From the NCBI RefSeq assembly GCF_002005165.1, contig NZ_CP019699.1, forward strand, positions 1,488,001-1,552,000: a stretch of DNA of 64,000 bases, in the 5' to 3' direction. The notes under the pieces are model-generated. The model made no database searches, was not told where the DNA came from, and was given only the letters and a program-made list of their open reading frames with translations. Shown here one piece after another: positions 62,371 to 64,000 of this stretch. Numbering within the stretch: the stretch's first letter is position 1; the number at the start of each line of letters is the position of its first letter. This stretch comes from Novibacillus thermophilus (GTDB lineage Bacteria; Bacillota; Bacilli; Thermoactinomycetales; Novibacillaceae). The position numbers were made by a program, and so were the translations under genes.

Positions 62371-62774
62371 TATTGAATCTAATCATGTGGTGAAGTCAAT
62401 AAAAATTACGATTGAAGCAAATGGAAAAATGACGTAAATCATTATTAAAACAGCCAGTATCGTAACCTACACTGGCTGTTTTTAAAATTTAGCTTAGAGA
62501 ACAACTCCGAAGCATTGAGTATCCGATTTTTTACGTTGCGGATTCCGAAGAAGGAGGGCTGTAATACATTTGGTAAAGCTTGTTCACATTCACATGTAGT
62601 TTTAATTTAGAATACATTTAGATATTAGGTAATGCTTCCTCAATCAATTTGCCTTGCTAAGCAAAACCGGATCAGGATCTGTATGGGATATTTTTGGTGT
62701 TCTTACTTGAATTAATTTATATAAAGCCTAATTTTTAAAAGGTTTTATCTGTATTTCTTTGCTAGTGGTGTTAA
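62371..62774. other. Intergenic stretch with one terminator
   Basis: A 404-base gap between the convergent multicopper oxidase and SpoIIP genes. Besides the terminator at 62447-62483 nothing recognisable was seen. Confidence 0.6.
62447..62483. terminator. Rho-independent terminator
   Basis: AAAACAGCCAGT/ACTGGCTGTTTT, 12 perfect pairs, 12-base loop; able to act in both directions between convergent genes. Confidence 0.85.
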
Positions 62775-63878
62775 TTAGATTTCAGAGTTTCCCCAATAGT
62801 AACCACTAAATATATCTGCAAAGGCTTCAATGGAATTATATAACTCCGTGAGATCATTATCCACTCCACCAAATTCTAGAAGCAAAGCTCGTTCAGTTAG
62901 ATCCTGGTTATATACTCCATTACCTTCGCTTTTCCCTTTAATGAAAACTCCTCTGCTTATACCAGGATATTTTTTCTCGAGTTCGGAGTTCAATTTTTTG
63001 GCAAATTCAAGATTCTTTTCAAAATTTTTGTGTTCCTTTCCCACAACGAAAAATAATCTAGCATATTTCTTTTGATTAATAGTAATAGTTGTTATGTTTT
63101 TAGGCTGGGAATCCCTGTGTATATCAATTAGGAACTTAAGGTTATTATTACTAGTCATTGCCTCTTGGACAGTCTCTCTTGAGAGAATATATGATTGATT
63201 GTAGTTCCAATTTCGGGATTTTAATGCCTTCGTTACATTCTGTTTTGAATGCACTACACCGATTCCCTTATCCTCTAAGTCTTGCTTTAATTTATCTCCT
63301 ACTGTAATTACATTTGCTTTTTCATTCATACTTGAGCTTGAATTAGCACTCTTTTGATCCTGTAACAAGGGCTTAAAGGCTTCCCAACTATGGGAATGAT
63401 AAATATACACAGCCATATTTTTATTATTAGTTTTTGGGGTTGGTTTATCGTATTCTTCTTCGTAATCATCGATTTCTTCTATAAACTCAATCGGGGGTGG
63501 GGATTCTATAGGCAGATTTGTAATATTTGTTCCTTGTCCCGCTACTGCAATTTCCGTATGATAAAGTGATAAGCCCGGAATTTCATTGCCTAAGTATGTT
63601 CTTACATCCTTTGGTTTAATATTTAATAAAAGGTCCAATGAAAGTTCGGTAATGGAAGGTAAATTATCTATAGCAGGTAGGGCATGGACTTCCGATCTAA
63701 TCATTTGAACTAAAATGCTTTGTATATTAACTTCTTTTAGTAATGATTTTACGGAGGTGGATGAAAAGATAGAATTGAATGAGAAAGAGACAGCAACAAA
63801 AAATGTAAGTATAGTTATCAGAGTCATGCGGACGAATAGTTTAAACAAAGACATGGTTGGGTTGCTAGATCTAAACAA
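62775..63878 (-). CDS. spoIIP: Stage II sporulation protein P (SpoIIP) homologue
   Basis: A 367-residue membrane-anchored cell-wall hydrolase. TTG 63878 follows AGGGGG on the reverse strand. One N-terminal transmembrane helix (about 15-35) precedes a variable region and the SpoIIP catalytic domain with YIYHSHSWEAF (metal His), LIDIHRDSQ and a C-terminal LLLEFGGVDN. SpoIIP is an amidase and endopeptidase that thins septal peptidoglycan during engulfment in spore formers. Beside mobile genes this may be a second, element-borne copy. Confidence 0.9.
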   Translation of the reverse strand: MFRSSNPTMSLFKLFVRMTLITILTFFVAVSFSFNSIFSSTSVKSLLKEVNIQSILVQMIRSEVHALPAIDNLPSITELSLDLLLNIKPKDVRTYLGNEIPGLSLYHTEIAVAGQGTNITNLPIESPPPIEFIEEIDDYEEEYDKPTPKTNNKNMAVYIYHSHSWEAFKPLLQDQKSANSSSSMNEKANVITVGDKLKQDLEDKGIGVVHSKQNVTKALKSRNWNYNQSYILSRETVQEAMTSNNNLKFLIDIHRDSQPKNITTITINQKKYARLFFVVGKEHKNFEKNLEFAKKLNSELEKKYPGISRGVFIKGKSEGNGVYNQDLTERALLLEFGGVDNDLTELYNSIEAFADIFSGYYWGNSEI

Positions 63879-63886
63879 TAGAAAAC

Positions 63887-63932
63887 CCCCTGATTACTCA
63901 TAGTTACATAAAAGATATGAATGAATCAGGGG
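63887..63932. other. Inverted repeat upstream of spoIIP
   Basis: CCCCTGATT (63887-63895) and AATCAGGGG (63924-63932), 28-base loop, in the leader of the spoIIP gene. On the reverse strand the second arm contains the AGGGGG-type ribosome binding site, so the hairpin could mask it; it could also end an upstream transcript. From 63932 to 64000 nothing was seen. Confidence 0.5.
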
Positions 63933-64000
63933 AGATAGACTAATTTTATTGAATTGGTAGATAGAATCCATCTAACTGAAATCTATACACTTTTTAAATT

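Overview
The window reads as a large conjugative element (plasmid or integrative conjugative element) from an endospore-forming member of the Bacillales (Firmicutes). Evidence: strong AGGAGG-type ribosome binding sites with frequent TTG and GTG starts, a stage II sporulation protein P homologue, a CadC-type repressor, a TnpI/Tn3-type transposon remnant, and IS1380, IS21 and IS110 elements of kinds common in Bacillaceae. A thermophilic host is plausible but is an inference only. There is no rRNA, tRNA or CRISPR array.

Region 1 (1-25 kb, all + strand) is one long transfer and pilus block. A Tad-type pilus locus (Flp and TadE-like pilins, two TadV-like prepilin peptidases, CpaB, two TadZ/CpaE-like ATPases, TadA, TadB, TadC) encloses a Gram-positive type IV secretion system: VirB2-like pilin, PrgI/VirB3-like protein, split VirB4, VirB6/TrbL-like channel, and a transglycosylase-peptidase. 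Two large secreted beta-propeller proteins (Kelch and PQQ type) sit in the same block. Region 2 (25-34.5 kb) carries maintenance and mobilisation genes: small unknowns, a DUF488 protein, a lipoprotein, a ParM-like actin, a cluster of TTGTTWAACAA repeats, a candidate ParR, a RusA-like protein, an inverted-repeat-rich origin candidate, a replication-relaxation protein, a VirD4 coupling protein with a separate membrane partner, an S1-domain protein and a second winged-helix protein.

Region 3 (34.5-48.5 kb) is a DNA-processing module bracketed by two related candidate structured RNAs (34537-34858 and 40866-41210). It encodes a putative annealing protein, a CHC2 zinc-finger protein, SSB, RadC, a LysM protein, a DUF6094-like DNA methyltransferase, a 1,032-residue SNF2-type helicase, a DnaN sliding clamp and small regulators. 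Several genes here have hairpins over or just upstream of their ribosome binding sites.

Region 4 (48.5-64 kb) is a patchwork of acquired DNA: two near-identical IS1380 copies in direct orientation around a cadmium/zinc efflux operon (cadC-cadA) and a TnpI/TnpA transposon remnant, then a broken IS21, an IS110 element, a copper-type pair (YdhK-like lipoprotein and multicopper oxidase lipoprotein) and a SpoIIP homologue.

Three genes for the transfer apparatus (VirB2-like, a membrane linker protein, VirD4) are each interrupted by an apparent one-base loss in a G homopolymer. This is either a sequencing artefact or transcriptional slippage. The most novel signals are the Tad/T4SS interleaving, the paralogous RNA pair, and the cluster of translation-masking hairpins.
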